DNA of 64,000 bases from Palsa-504 sp963834685 (GTDB taxonomy: Bacteria; Actinomycetota; Actinomycetes; Streptosporangiales; Streptosporangiaceae). Of the stretch, positions 9,188 through 19,144 are shown one piece after another. Position 1 is the first letter of the stretch, and every line of letters begins with the position of its first letter. Made by a program: the position numbers and the translations under genes. Location of the stretch: positions 124,001-188,000 of the forward strand of contig CAWICW010000013.1 of the NCBI GenBank assembly GCA_963834685.1. Direction: 5' to 3'. The notes below the pieces were generated by a model. It had not been told where the DNA came from, did not search any database, and saw nothing but the letters and a program-made list of their open reading frames with translations.

Positions 9188-9676
9188 TTGACCCCGCCCG
9201 GCCCGGCGCGAACCCGCCCCATGCCCCCCGGGGACACCCGGGGACAAACGAAGGGATGAACGCAGCCAGCAGGCTGCCCGGCCGCAGGCCGGCCGTGGGG
9301 CGACGACAACCGCATACACGCGAACCCTGACCAGCAGGAGGCCTTTCCCCGCAGGCCACGATCATCGGCTCGCGGGCACCCGCGTCAAGGACGCCTCCGG
9401 CGCCGCCGCCGGCGGCCGGGCTCCGCCCGGTCCTTGACCCAGCCAGCCCGCTCGCACGAACACGGCACCTGAGCGGAGAAAGGGGGAGCCACGGGGCCAG
9501 TTCAGCATGCCCTGCAAACACCCCGCGGCCGCGAAACCGCAGACCGAAACCCCGCTTGACGCCGGCCCGCTCCTTCAGGGATGAATGGACACGCGCCGGA
9601 CAGCTCGTCAAGGCCATCCACCTTTTGCAGGTCCGCGAGGCAAACGCAGCACGAAAAAGGCTCACTGATGACGTCA
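9188..9676. other. Gene-free GC-rich stretch
   Basis: No reading frame here has recognisable protein features, and codon bias is not consistent. It probably contains the right end of the IS110 element and decayed sequence. It lies downstream of the GH12-like gene, which ends at 9677. Confidence 0.5.
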
Positions 9677-10543
9677 TCAAGACGCCATAGTCGCTTTCAT
9701 AGAGAAGCCGTTTACTTGAAAATTCTCACTAACTCCGCCTGTACTCGCGATTTCCCATCCGTACCCTATCGCGCCTATACCGGAACCTTTGGACATATAA
9801 CCCTTTTTTTCCATCCAGGTAAGCATTGATAGAATATTTACAGAACCAGAAGGCTCATTGATTGTAGCAGAGGATCCTACGGCTGCGCTGCCTGGTGCCA
9901 ATTTCCAGACCAACTCGTTTCCCAGTACGCACAAGCCCCAAGTTTGTACTGGAACGCCGTTAGCTCCACCGAATTTAGCAACTGCGTTAAAGGTGCAAGC
10001 GCCGTTATTAGCAAAATCGGTCTGAATCATAACTTCTGGACCAGTATCATTGTAGCTATTACCTGGATGAGTGAAAATGTCATAAGCAGCCCATGCGGTA
10101 GTGCCCCCATTAGCGTTCATATTCTCATTGAACGAGCTGATCATAGAAGAAAAGTCAGACAAGGGTTGCGGTTTGGTATTATCATTCAGTCCGTAAGGCA
10201 CGCTAAGACTTGGATATGACACGACACCAGTATTTCCGGCAGGCATATTAGCAGCAATAACCCAATCGCCCGGATCATGTGCGGTGAGAGTAGAAGTAGC
10301 GCCAGAAATAGGGGAATATACGTTGTTTCCAATCCATGTTTCGGCTGTCGTGTTTGTGATGTCTGGTTCATCATCATATGGGCCGCATTCTCCGTTATCA
10401 GCGCTAGTGACGCAGGGGCTACCACTCGGTGTAGGGGCAGAGGTGACCGGCGATGGCCGTGGCGTAGAGGTCGCAGCGCTGCTGCATCCAGCAACAGCAA
10501 GCATGGCCACGAGCGCCAGTACTGCTGTCTTCAGAGAGGTCAC
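9677..10543 (-). CDS. Secreted GH12-like lipoprotein (paralogue 1)
   Basis: From the GTG at 10543 the 288-residue product begins with a lipoprotein signal peptide (hydrophobic run ending in the lipobox LAVAGC), followed by a Ser/Thr/Pro-rich linker. The mature domain has the layout of glycoside hydrolase family 12 beta-sandwich proteins: NNVYSPISG, an inner Glu in PEVMIQ, and a late Glu in GYGWEIASTGG followed by a strand ending FQVNGFSM. In GH12 two such Glu residues act as nucleophile and acid/base. Two Cys pairs are present. The substrate is unknown. Paralogues lie at 25920-26873 and 41197-42105. Base composition is lower in GC than that of neighbours. The family call is by motif only. Confidence 0.6.
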   Translation of the reverse strand: MTSLKTAVLALVAMLAVAGCSSAATSTPRPSPVTSAPTPSGSPCVTSADNGECGPYDDEPDITNTTAETWIGNNVYSPISGATSTLTAHDPGDWVIAANMPAGNTGVVSYPSLSVPYGLNDNTKPQPLSDFSSMISSFNENMNANGGTTAWAAYDIFTHPGNSYNDTGPEVMIQTDFANNGACTFNAVAKFGGANGVPVQTWGLCVLGNELVWKLAPGSAAVGSSATINEPSGSVNILSMLTWMEKKGYMSKGSGIGAIGYGWEIASTGGVSENFQVNGFSMKATMAS

Positions 10544-10575
10544 GACTGGCCAGCTTATCTCAGGCTGGGGCCGGA

Positions 10576-11855
10576 GGCAGGGCTCCGGCGTGTTCCGGAG
10601 TTGCCCCGTTTTGTGCGGCATGTGACTGATAGGGCGAAATCGCACTGTCGATAGAGGCGGGCACGCCACCCGATCATGTAGGTCTCTGAAGTCTGCATGA
10701 ACGAGGTGTGGCATGCCCGCAATGGCATTGTCGCGCGTGGGTGCGCGGGTGGTCGAATCCGGTCCCGGCGGCCAGGTCCTGGCCGCGGATGCGTGGCAGA
10801 AGCTGGAAGCGCTGCCCGACCCGCGTTCGCCGCGGGGGCGGATCTACCCGCTGGCCTGCCTGGTCGCGGTCGCGCTGTGCGCGTTCACCGCGGCCGGGAA
10901 CGACCGGTTCACCGCAGTCGGGCAATGGATCAGCCGCGCCGGCCAGGCGGACCTGGCCCGGCTGCGCGCTCCGTGGGACCCGATGGCGGGCCGGTACCGG
11001 TCGCCGGATGAGAAGACGATCCGGGTGATGCTGGACCGTCTGGACCCGCGGGCCCTGGCCCGCGCCCTGCTCGGGCCAGGGCCGGGCGGCCGTCGGCGTC
11101 CCGGCGGGCGGCCGCCGGCCAGCGTGCGCGGCTACCGTGCCCGGCGGGCCGCCCGGCTGGCGCAGGAGCTGGCCCGCGGCCGGTTAAAGGCGGTGGCCGT
11201 GGACGGCAAGACCTCCCGCGGGGCCCGCCGTGCCGACGGCGCCCGGGACTGCCTGCTCGGCGTCGCCGAGCACGGCGGGCGGCTGCTGGACCACCTGGAG
11301 GTCGATGTCAAGCACAACGAGACCAGCCATTTCACCGGACTGCTGGGACCGGTGGACCTGGACGGCGCCGTGGTGACCTTCGATGCGCTCCATACCGTGC
11401 GGGCGAACCTGGACTGGCTGGTCACCGGCAAGAACGCGCAGTACATCGCGGTCGTCAAGCGCAACCAGCCCGGCCCGCACGCCCAGCTCGCCGGCCTGCC
11501 TGGCGGCACGTCCCCTCGCCTGCCGGACACGGGACAAAGGCCACGGACGCGCGGAACGGCGCACCCTGAAGGTCACCACCGTCGCGGCCGGGCTGGCTTT
11601 CCCCCACGCCGCCCAGGCCATCCAGATCGTCCGCCGCCGCCGGCCGCTGACCGGCAAGAAGTGGTCGACCGAGACGGTCTACGCGGTCACCTCGCTGAGC
11701 GTCATGGCCAGCCTGCGGGTAACCTGGCCATCGCCATCTTGCGGCTGACCGGCCACACCAGCATCGCCGCCGCCCTGCGCTATAACGCCCGCCAGCCCGG
11801 CAGGCCCCTGCAAACGATCACGCAATGCTAACAACGACTATGCCGGAGCCCTGCC
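10576..11855 (+). mobile_element. ISAs1-family insertion sequence (decayed)
   Basis: A 14-bp perfect inverted repeat, GGCAGGGCTCCGGC at 10576-10589 and its complement at 11842-11855, brackets the ISAs1-type transposase remnant. The flanking bases give no clear target duplication. The left end lies only about 30 bp upstream of the start of the GH12-like lipoprotein gene, so the insertion probably separates that gene from its original promoter. Confidence 0.7.
10713..11831 (+). pseudogene. ISAs1-family transposase, frameshifted and internally deleted
   Basis: The N-terminal DDE_Tnp_1-associated region (LPDPRSPRGRIYPLACLVAV) and the catalytic start (AVDGKTSRGARR) are intact in this frame. Near 11500 the frame shifts, and the continuation (RTLKVTTVAAGLAFPHAAQA, LTGKKWSTETVYAVTSLS) is read from another frame until about 11715, where the original frame returns for the ending NLAIAILRLTGHTSIAAALRYN. 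The family's middle segment with the RGHWGIEN-type motif is missing, so a block of roughly 50-60 codons has been lost. It is not functional. Confidence 0.82.
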
Positions 11856-12222
11856 ACGACAACGGCGCCACCGCCAGCAGCAAGCCGACACCGCCCGTCA
11901 GCATCCCCGCCCATAGGACTTCCGAATACTTACAACGTTAGTGGTCGGCAAAGCCGCGTGCCACTGGACGAACTGCGGGAACTCGGCATGCTCGCCGACC
12001 GGCCCGAGGGCGGCTAACTACTAGAGGCGATCGAGCGGACGCGGGCCAAGAGCGGCAACCTGTGATATTTGTTTATCAGCGCACCGCACAGGCACCGAAA
12101 GTAGCGCGCTCTTCGAGCGGGCCCGAGACCGACCCGACGCACCAGCAGGGGCGTAAGAGCACGAGCAAGGGGGTTGCCCTGAGCGACGAACCTGGCTGCC
12201 TAGCTGCTGCGAAGGTTAGCGA
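11856..12222. other. Intergenic region upstream of the LLM gene
   Basis: No supported gene. The short in-frame run LDELRELGMLADRPEGG before a stop near 12018 looks like the tail of a lost gene, but it cannot be assigned. The last 60 bases presumably hold the promoter of the LLM oxidoreductase gene at 12223. Confidence 0.4.
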
Positions 12223-13170
12223 ATGAATGCCGGACGGTTTCGTTTCCTCGCGTCCATGCCTCGCCTCGGTGAGGACAGCCGCGCATGGGCGGCTGAGGTA
12301 AGCCGCATCGAGGACCTAGGATTCCACTCGGTAGCGGTGTCCGAGCACTACAGCCATGGATGGGGCATGGACGCCCTCACGGCCATGAACTTCGCGCTGG
12401 CTAGTACCTCCCGCCTTCGCGCAATACCGCTCGTGCTGAACAATGACCTCCACCACCCGGCTGTCCTCGCCAAAGCGATTGCCACCGCTGACGTGCTCTC
12501 AACCGGCCGGGTGGGTATCGGAATCGGTGCCGGTTGGCTCGAGGATGACTACAGGGCGCTCGGCGTCGGCTACCATGGTGCGCCGATCCGCATTGCCCGC
12601 TTGGAAGAGGCCTTGCAGGTTATCGCGTTGTTCTTTGCCGGAGGCCGAGTGACCTTCTCTGGTTGCTATTACAAACTTAACGGCCTTGAAGCTCTCCCCG
12701 AGACGGTCCAGACCCCACGGCCGCCGATCCTTATCGGCGGCGGAGGACCGAAAATGCTTGCCTTGGCCGGACGCTACGCGGACATCGTCGGTCTGCACCC
12801 ACAGCTCCGAGCTAGCGGATTCGATGATAAGGCAGCCGAGGAGCTGTCGAGGGCGAGCATTGAAAGGAAGCTCGGCCTGGTAGCCAACGCTGCGTCCAAC
12901 GCTGACCGAGCAATGCCCGAAGTTCAGTTCACTTGCTATGATGTGAACATTAGGGGCTCGCAGGTGACACCGTTCCGTCCATTGTTTTCTGATTACATCG
13001 AGGCGCACCCGGCCAGTTTTGCCCACTCTCCGATATCCTTGCGAGGGGATATCGACAAGTGCGTCGACGACCTGCAGCGATGGAGCGAGGAACTCGGTAT
13101 CTCCTACTGGAAGTTGGGCGATAACGTGAACGCGGTTGCCCCAATCGTCGCTCGGCTCTCAGCTGAGTAA
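12223..13170 (+). CDS. LLM-class F420-dependent oxidoreductase
   Basis: This 315-residue (beta/alpha)8 barrel protein belongs to the luciferase-like monooxygenase superfamily. Typical features are the N-terminal FRFLASMPRLGED, SVAVSEHYSHGWG, the GRVGIGIGAGWLEDDYRALG phosphate/F420-binding stretch, and RPPILIGGGGPKML. The family reduces or oxidises varied substrates with coenzyme F420, and the substrate here is unknown. The ATG at 12223 is preceded by GAAGG. The gene stands alone between ISAs1 and the IS66 copy 2 composite, and is apparently a surviving island of chromosomal sequence. Confidence 0.88.
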   Translation: MNAGRFRFLASMPRLGEDSRAWAAEVSRIEDLGFHSVAVSEHYSHGWGMDALTAMNFALASTSRLRAIPLVLNNDLHHPAVLAKAIATADVLSTGRVGIGIGAGWLEDDYRALGVGYHGAPIRIARLEEALQVIALFFAGGRVTFSGCYYKLNGLEALPETVQTPRPPILIGGGGPKMLALAGRYADIVGLHPQLRASGFDDKAAEELSRASIERKLGLVANAASNADRAMPEVQFTCYDVNIRGSQVTPFRPLFSDYIEAHPASFAHSPISLRGDIDKCVDDLQRWSEELGISYWKLGDNVNAVAPIVARLSAE

Positions 13171-13208
13171 ATCTGGTGAGAAGGGCATTGTACGTGCACC
13201 CCGTTCAG

Positions 13209-13216
13209 CTTTCTTT
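13209..13216 (+). repeat. Target-site duplication, left copy (CTTTCTTT)
   Basis: CTTTCTTT directly precedes the IS66 copy 2 left end and is repeated exactly at 25546-25553 after the right end. An 8-bp duplication is the known signature of IS66 transposition. Confidence 0.9.
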
Positions 13217-13232
13217 GTAACTGGATAGGTTC
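13217..13232 (+). repeat. IS66 copy 2 left terminal inverted repeat
   Basis: GTAACTGGATAGGTTC matches the reverse complement of 25530-25545 at all 16 positions. Similarity stops beyond this. Confidence 0.9.
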
Positions 13233-13324
13233 TGCTCTCCTTTTCTTCTTTCCTTTGGAGGGCGGCTCGGTGGGTGTCTATTTGCGGGTGAGGCTGGGCC
13301 GTGGTGTAGTGCGGCTGTGCCCGA

Positions 13325-13687
13325 TGCGCCTGGGATAACGTCGCCGGGCACGCTCTTTGCAATGCCCATCTGCTGCGCGAGCTGGCCGCGGTGACCGAGA
13401 CCGGCACGGACCTGGACGTGACCTGGGCACGGCAGGCGGCCGATGCCCTCCTGGCCCTGAAGGACGCGGCGGACGTTGCCCGCGCCGCCGGCCGCGACGG
13501 CATCAGCCAGGACATCCTGGAAAAGCACGGTACCTGGTTCTGCGACGCCGCCGCCGCCGGGACCGCCCTGAACGCCGCCCGCCGAAGCCCGCTCCAGAAG
13601 AAGCGCCACGCACTGGCCACCCGGATGGCCGCCCGCGCCGATGACTACCTGAGATTCGCCCGTGACCTGCGCGTACCGTTCGACAAC
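13325..13687 (+). pseudogene. IS66 copy 2 transposase, central part
   Basis: The frame from CAWDNVAGHALCNAHLLREL through DLDVTWARQAADALLALKDA and ARADDYLRFARDLRVPFDN is the second half of an IS66 DDE domain plus linker. A stop at 13307 and the lack of any upstream homology show that the N-terminal half (zinc finger and first catalytic residue) has been deleted, leaving only about 100 bp to the left terminus. The frame is broken at PFDN by the serine-recombinase element and resumes at 24727. Confidence 0.85.
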
Positions 13688-13747
13688 GAGGGGGCTTCAT
13701 ACTGCACCTCCTGGGTGCGTTCTGCGGTATCGAGGTTTCTGCGGTGG

Positions 13748-15449
13748 TCAGCTCGTTGCGTGAGCAGTATGGCGTGGGGCACTGACAATTCCGGGCAGTG
13801 GGCCGCCGAGGCTGGGGTGGTAGCTGCGTCCTGAGCGGTGGGTGTTGCCGAGGGCTTTGCCGGTGTCCTCGGCCTGTGCGGGGGTGGGGCGGGTCTGGCC
13901 GGGGTGGTAGAGGCAGGTGCCGCGGTCGTCGGCCAGGCGTCCGGTGATCAGGCCGAGCCGGTACCAGCGTTTGATGCTGGAGGGGTGGGCGCCGAGTTCG
14001 CCGGCGATCTCGTCGAGGGTGAGCAGGCCGGTCTCGCGGAGCCGCTGGTAGTGACTGCGCAGCCGGTAGCGGTCGCAGTGGGCGCGGAGCCGCCCGGCGG
14101 TGAAGGTCTTGCCTTCCCCGCTGGTGATGCCCCGCTGGGCGAGGACGCCGGCGACCTCGCCGTAGGTGTGCTCGTCCAGCAGCTGGTCGATCAGGTCGAT
14201 GGTGGCCTGCTGGGTTTTGCGTTCCTGCCAGGCGTTGGGCGGCAGCGGCAGGGTCATGCTGTGGTCCTGCCCGCCGCGCCGGCGCACGTGGATGGTAATG
14301 CCGCCGCCGGTCTTGATCAGGGTGACGTCGGTGATCAGCAGCCGGATCAGGCGTTTGCGTTCCCGCATCGGGGTGGCGGGGTTGTTCCACAGAGCGGGGA
14401 AATCGGCGGCCAGCGCGCGGATGCGGTCCCGCTGGGTGTCGCCGAGGCTGGTCGTGGTGGCGCGGCGAGCCTTGTCGTGGTCATCTTGCGCTGTGGCCAG
14501 CTCGCGGAGTTTGTCGTTCCAGTCCGCTTCGAGGGTGTCGGCGACGAGCCGGTTGGCGGGGTCGACGGCCAGGTAGCGGCGGCGGGCGGCGTCGGCGGCG
14601 TGCTGGGCGCGCTGGACGTGGGCGGCGCGGATGTGGTCGGCCTGGGCAGCGCGGCGGTGAGCTCGTCGGTGACGGTCAGGGCGGCCTCCAGCGCGAGCGG
14701 GGTGAGGGTGTCGAGGATCAGCCCGGAGATCGCGCTGTCGATGCTGGCGCCTGGCATGAACTGGCAGATCGGGATGCCGTGCGCGATGCCGGTGACCTGG
14801 CAGACGTAGTCGGGCACGCAGGTGCCGTCGGTGCGGGTGTGGTAGCGCACGGTCATCCGCCGCCCGCATTTGCCGCAGACGGCCAGGCCTTGCAGCAGGG
14901 CGGGGCCTTCGCGGGCGGGCCCGGCCCTGCGGTCGCCGCCGCGGGCGGCGGCGTTCGCGGCCAGGACCGCGAGGTTGGCCTCGTACTGGCCGAAGCTGAT
15001 ATAGCCGGGGTGGGCGCCGGGGATGAGGGTGATCCATTCCTCGCGGGGTTTGGCGACGGCGTGGTAGTGGCCGTCGGCGTCTTGGTAGTGCCGGGACCGG
15101 CCGTAGCAGTAGGCGCCGGCATAGCGGGGGTTATGCAGCACTTCAGGACCCGGTCGTGGGTCAGCGCGGTCCAGTACAGATCGCCGGCGTGCGGGCCGGC
15201 CTGGTGGTGCATCGGGAAGGACAGGTTCTCGGCGTGGAACGTCTTGACCACGGCGCGGGCCGATCCGGTGGCGGTGAAGGTGGTGAACAGGTGTTGCAGG
15301 GCGTGCTGGACTCCGGCGTCGGGGTCGAGCACGACTTGGCCGGCAGGGTCGTAGACCAGGCCGGAGGGCAGCGGCAGCGCGAGCTCCCCGCGCCGGGCCT
15401 TGGCCAGGATCCCGCCGCGCAGCCGGGCGCGGATCAGGAAGAGTTCAGC
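13748..15449 (-). pseudogene. Large serine recombinase, C-terminal part
   Basis: From 15449 leftward the product continues AELFLIRARLRGG, the long helix after the catalytic domain. It then runs through the recombinase domain (VLHNPRYAGAYCYGRSRH), a zinc ribbon (CGKCGRRM... YVCQV), a coiled coil, and a C-terminal helix-turn-helix (LLTLDEIAGELGAHPSSIKRWYRLGLI). Two single-base deletions, near 15140 and near 14655, break the frame, so the protein could not be made even without the RIT insertion. Joined to the N-terminal part at 22911 it would give about 700 residues. Confidence 0.85.
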
Positions 15450-15481
15450 TTCTTATGCGGACTTCTCCGTTATGCCGACCA
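15450..15481 (+). repeat. RIT2 left terminal inverted repeat (outer 32 bp)
   Basis: This matches the reverse complement of 22853-22884 without mismatch. It includes TTATGCCGACC, the counterpart of the TTATGCCGATAG box of RIT element 1. An inner box TCGGCATAAT lies at 15526-15535. Confidence 0.9.
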
Positions 15482-15587
15482 CGAGCTGTGAGGATGCCGC
15501 AGGCTTGGTCGGCGTTGCCGCCATGTCGGCATAATCCCAGCCCAACGGCTGCTTACTTCCGGCTTCTTCCCAGGTCAGGGGCTGATT

Positions 15588-15623
15588 CTTCTCTCCGGAC
15601 GCGCTGGGCGTCCGGATGAGGAG
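15588..15623 (+). promoter_or_regulatory. 5' leader hairpin covering the RIT2 ritA ribosome binding site
   Basis: TCCGGACGC (15594-15602) pairs with 15608-15616 across a 5-base loop. The stem extends past a single-base bulge (15617) by pairing CTTCTC (15588-15593) with the Shine-Dalgarno GAGGAG (15618-15623). The ATG follows at 15627. Sequence differs from the RIT1 hairpin but the function suggested is the same. Confidence 0.55.
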
Positions 15624-15626
15624 TGC

Positions 15627-16856
15627 ATGATGGCGAAGACGAAACCGTGCTGGGCGAAGGTGACCGGGTCGCTCGCGGAGTACGCGGACGGGTTCCGGGA
15701 CGAGCTGTTCCGGCTCGGCTATACCCCGCTCACCGCGGCCTGCCAGCTGCGGCTGACCGCTCACCTGAGCCGCTGGATGATCGCGGAGGGCGTCAGCACG
15801 CAGGATCTGGACATGCCGGCGGCGGAACGGTACTTCACGGCCCGCCGTCTGACGGGATACGCGAACGAGCGGACCACCGAGGCACTCGGCCCGCTGCTGG
15901 GCTACCTGCGCAGGCTCGGGGCCGCTCCGCTCCCGCCGGCGGAGCCGGCGACGGAGACAAGCCTGCTGCTGGACCGGTTCGCGGCCTACCTGGCCTCCGA
16001 ACGGGGCCTGGCACCGACGACGGTCGCGCTGAACGTCCGCCTGGCCCGCCCGTTCCTGCAGCAGCGGGCACCCGGACACGACGGGCGCCTGGGCCTGGAG
16101 CAGCTGACCGTCGGCGAGGTACGAGCATTCGTGCTGGACCGGGCCCGGAAGCAGCCGCGGTCGGCCAAGCGGATCGTGACCGCGCTGCGGTCCCTGCTCC
16201 GCTTCCTGCACGTCGACGGCGTCCTGGCCGTCCCGCTGGCGGGCGCGGTGCCGTCGCCGGCCGGGCACTCGCTCGCCGGGCTGCCCCGGGCGCTGGAGCC
16301 CGGGCAGGTCGCGGCGATGCTGGACTCCTGCGACCCGGCCACCGCGACCGGGCGCCGGGACCGGGCGGTCCTGCTGATGCTGTCCCGGATGGGCCTGCGG
16401 GCCGGCGAAGTCGCGGGACTCGGCCTGAACGACATCGACTGGCGGCGCGGCGAGATCACGGTCCGCGGCAAGGGCAGCCGCCGCGACCGGCTGCCGCTGC
16501 CCGCCGATGTCGGCGCGGCGATCGTCGCCTACCTGCGCGACGGCCGCCCGGCCGGCGCGCTGGACCGCGCGGTGTTCATCGCCGCCCAGGCACCCCGGGA
16601 AGCACTGTCCTATGCCGGGATCACCACGATCGTCGCCGGTGCCGCTGCCCGGGCCGGGATCCCCGGGCCGGTCCACGCCCACCGCCTGCGCCACTCGGCG
16701 GCGACCGCGATGCTGCGCGGCGGCGGGTCCCTGACCGAGATCGGGCAGGCCCTCCGCCATGCCCGGCCGGCCACGACTGCGATTTACGCCAAGGTCGACG
16801 TCGACGCGCTGCGCCCGCTGGGGCGCCCCTGGCCCGGCCAGGGGGTAACCGCATGA
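15627..16856 (+). CDS. RIT2 tyrosine recombinase A
   Basis: This 409-residue homologue of the protein at 4201-5406 has SAM-like N-terminal regions and a complete catalytic set: Arg in MGLRAGE, Lys in GKGSRRDRLPL, HRLRHSAAT, LRHARP and Tyr in TTAIYAKV. The stop at 16854-16856 overlaps the next start (ATGA). It is the only undamaged gene of RIT 2 together with gene C. A second ATG at 15630 has a more usual distance from the GAGGAG motif and could be the true start. Confidence 0.9.
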   Translation: MMAKTKPCWAKVTGSLAEYADGFRDELFRLGYTPLTAACQLRLTAHLSRWMIAEGVSTQDLDMPAAERYFTARRLTGYANERTTEALGPLLGYLRRLGAAPLPPAEPATETSLLLDRFAAYLASERGLAPTTVALNVRLARPFLQQRAPGHDGRLGLEQLTVGEVRAFVLDRARKQPRSAKRIVTALRSLLRFLHVDGVLAVPLAGAVPSPAGHSLAGLPRALEPGQVAAMLDSCDPATATGRRDRAVLLMLSRMGLRAGEVAGLGLNDIDWRRGEITVRGKGSRRDRLPLPADVGAAIVAYLRDGRPAGALDRAVFIAAQAPREALSYAGITTIVAGAAARAGIPGPVHAHRLRHSAATAMLRGGGSLTEIGQALRHARPATTAIYAKVDVDALRPLGRPWPGQGVTA

Positions 16857-17620
16857 CGGCGGACGAGCGCCCGCTGCGGGAGTCGCTGGAGGACTACCTG
16901 GCGCTGCGCCGCGCGCTGGGCTTCAGGCTCAAGACCGCCGGACGGCTGCTGGACCAGTTCGTCAGCTGGCTGGACGACCGCGGCATCAGCACGATCACCA
17001 CCGCCGACGCCCTTGAATGGGCAACGCTCCCTGACGGGGCCTCGCAGGCATGGCAGTCGATCCGGCTCAGCATGGTCCGCGGGTTCGCCGCCTACCTGCA
17101 CGGCACCGACCCGTCGGTCCAGGTTCCCCCGCCCGGTCTGATCCGCCGCGGGAACGACCGCGCGACCCCCTACCTCTACTCCGACGCCGAGATCAGCGCC
17201 GTCATCGCCGCGGCCGGCACCCTGCGGCCGGAGTTCCGGGCCGCCACCTACCAGGCCCTGATCAGCCTTCTTGCCGCGAGCGGCGTCAGGATCGGGGAAG
17301 CGCTCTCCCTCGACCGCGGCGACCTTGACGCCGGCCAGGGCATGCTCACCATCCGGGATGCCAAGTTCGGGAAGACCCGGCTGATCCCGCTGCACCCCAG
17401 CGCGGCCGCCGCGCTGGCCCGGTACTCGGCGCTGCGGGACGAGCATCACCCCCGTCCGGCCGACCCGGCGCTGTTCTTGTCCACTGCCGGGACACGGCTG
17501 CGGCACAGCAACGTCAGCCTCACGTTCAGCAAGCTCACCGGCCAGGCCGGGCTGGCCCGGCGGTCAGCTTCCTGCCGGCCCCGGATCCATGACGTCCGCC
17601 ACTCCTACGTGGTCAATACC
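16853..17620 (+). pseudogene. RIT2 tyrosine recombinase B, N-terminal part
   Basis: This part runs from the ATG at 16853 through SGVRIGEALSLDRGDL (catalytic Arg) and FGKTRLIPLHP (Lys) to RIHDVRHSYVVNT. There the reading frame leaves the family sequence because of the insertion at 17621. The missing C-terminus, with the last His and the Tyr, lies at 21643-21813. As it stands, translation would run on for about 50 unrelated residues to a stop at 17780-17782 and give an inactive protein. Confidence 0.88.
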
Positions 17621-17632
17621 GAAATAGGCGGA

Positions 17633-17823
17633 GTTGCATCGGATGCAACATTCCCCGGAAGGCGTGAACGTCCCTGGCCTGCGCTGCTCCGTTGGTGCCC
17701 TCGCCGCGAGCAGGCCGTGGCGGCAGCAAAGTGGCCGGTGATCTGCGGTGTCATCACCCGGTTGCATCAGCTCACGCGATGATGCACCCAGGGCTGTTGC
17801 ATCCGGCAGCCGGATGATGCGGC
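17633..17823. repeat. GTTGCATC motif cluster near the left end of the inner unit
   Basis: GTTGCATCGGATGCAAC (17633-17649) is a perfect 17-base palindrome. GTTGCATC recurs at 17761 and 17797, the latter followed by a hairpin (CATCCGGC/GCCGGATG). All copies lie between the unit's left end and its first gene, as expected for recombinase accessory sites or an operator of the unit's HTH protein. Confidence 0.6.
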
Positions 17824-18034
17824 AGGTGCAGTCACGCGCAGCGGCGGGGAAGGGATGCCATGACCTGGGAGCGTGATCGCGGTCGGGTAAGGGCCCGGGG
17901 ACCCGCCCGGCCGGGTGCCGCGGCGGCCGGCTGCCAGACACGCCATGGCTCGGGGTTCCTGGCGCCTGGTTGCGCTGGATGCCAGGATGTTGCCCCGGTT
18001 CTGGTTGCGGTGGCTGGCCGGCTGATGCATCGGG

Positions 18035-19144
18035 GTGTTTTCGCGGAGGGGAGCTGGGGTGGGGGGACGGCGGGGTGGGCTGACGCTGGTCGCCGCGGAA
18101 GGGTCGGCGCCGGTTTCGCCGGGGCCGGTGTTGTTCGAGGAGATCCTGGCCGGGTGGCGGCGCCAGCAGCAGGCCAGGCGGCTGAGCGGGCCGCTGATCG
18201 GTATGCGGGAGCGGATCGTGCGCCGCTTTGCCGCGTTCACCGGCTGCTGGCCGTGGCAGTGGACGGCGGGGCAGGCGGAGTCGTGGCTGGCCTCGGGCGG
18301 GTGGGCGCACTCGACGGCCCGGGCCTATCAGGGCGCGCTGAGCCTGTTCCTGGATTATGCCTGCGATCCGCGTTACGGCTGGGTGGCCGAGTGCGAGCAG
18401 CGGGTGGGCGCTGTCCCGGTGCAGGTGTTCCACGAGGGGAACACGACGGCGCACGCCGCGGAGTACGAGGGCCGGCCGGAGCGCCGCCCGCTGACCCGCG
18501 CCGAGTTGCAGGGGTTCTTCGACGCCGCCGACGGCCTAGTGGAGAGGGCCGCGTGCTCGCGGCGCAAGGGGCAGCTGGCGGCGTTCCGCGATGCCACCTT
18601 GTTCAAGGTGATCTACGCCTGGGGGCTGCGCCGCCGGGAGGCGGCGATGCTGGACGTGACGGACTTCGCGGTGAACCCGGCCGCTCCCGAGCTCGGCAGC
18701 CTGGGGGTGTGCCATGTCCGCTTCGGTAAGGCGATGCGGGGCAGCCCGCCGCGGCGCCGCGCGGTGGCCACGGTGATGCCGTGGGCGGCGGAGGCGCTGG
18801 AGCAGTATCTGGAGGAGGTCCGCCCCTGCTACGGCGCGGCCGGGCATCCGGCGGTGTGGCTGACCGAGCGGGGCGGGCGGATCTCGCCCCGGCAGATTGA
18901 TGACCGGTTCGCCCAGCTCCGCGGCCTGGCCGGGCTCCCGGACGGCCTTTCGGTGCACTGCCTTCGGCACTCGTATGTCTCGCACCTGATCGAGGACGGC
19001 GCTGACCCGCTGTTCGTGCAGTGGCAGGCCGGCCACTCGTGGGCGTCGACCACGGCTACCTACACGACGGTCGGCCAGGACGCAAGGAACCGGATGCTGC
19101 GCGCGGCGCTGGCGCGCGCCTACCACGGAGAGGACGGTCAGTGA
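18035..19144 (+). CDS. Tyrosine recombinase of the inner mobile unit
   Basis: This 369-residue site-specific recombinase begins at the GTG at 18035. A core-binding domain covers about residues 50-120. The catalytic domain has YAWGLRRREAAML (Arg), RFGKAMRGSPPRRRAV (Lys region), HCLRHSYVSHLIEDG, WQAGHSWASTTATYTTV with the final Tyr. All catalytic positions are present. It is only distantly similar to the RIT recombinases. The stop overlaps the next ATG (TGATG, 19142-19146). It is the likely enzyme that moved this unit into the RIT2 gene. Confidence 0.88.
   Translation: MFSRRGAGVGGRRGGLTLVAAEGSAPVSPGPVLFEEILAGWRRQQQARRLSGPLIGMRERIVRRFAAFTGCWPWQWTAGQAESWLASGGWAHSTARAYQGALSLFLDYACDPRYGWVAECEQRVGAVPVQVFHEGNTTAHAAEYEGRPERRPLTRAELQGFFDAADGLVERAACSRRKGQLAAFRDATLFKVIYAWGLRRREAAMLDVTDFAVNPAAPELGSLGVCHVRFGKAMRGSPPRRRAVATVMPWAAEALEQYLEEVRPCYGAAGHPAVWLTERGGRISPRQIDDRFAQLRGLAGLPDGLSVHCLRHSYVSHLIEDGADPLFVQWQAGHSWASTTATYTTVGQDARNRMLRAALARAYHGEDGQ

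Noticed and set aside
15453..16760. Long leftward open frame opposite the RIT2 recombinase A
   Set aside because: It is a GC-driven shadow; the plus-strand frame has all tyrosine recombinase motifs.
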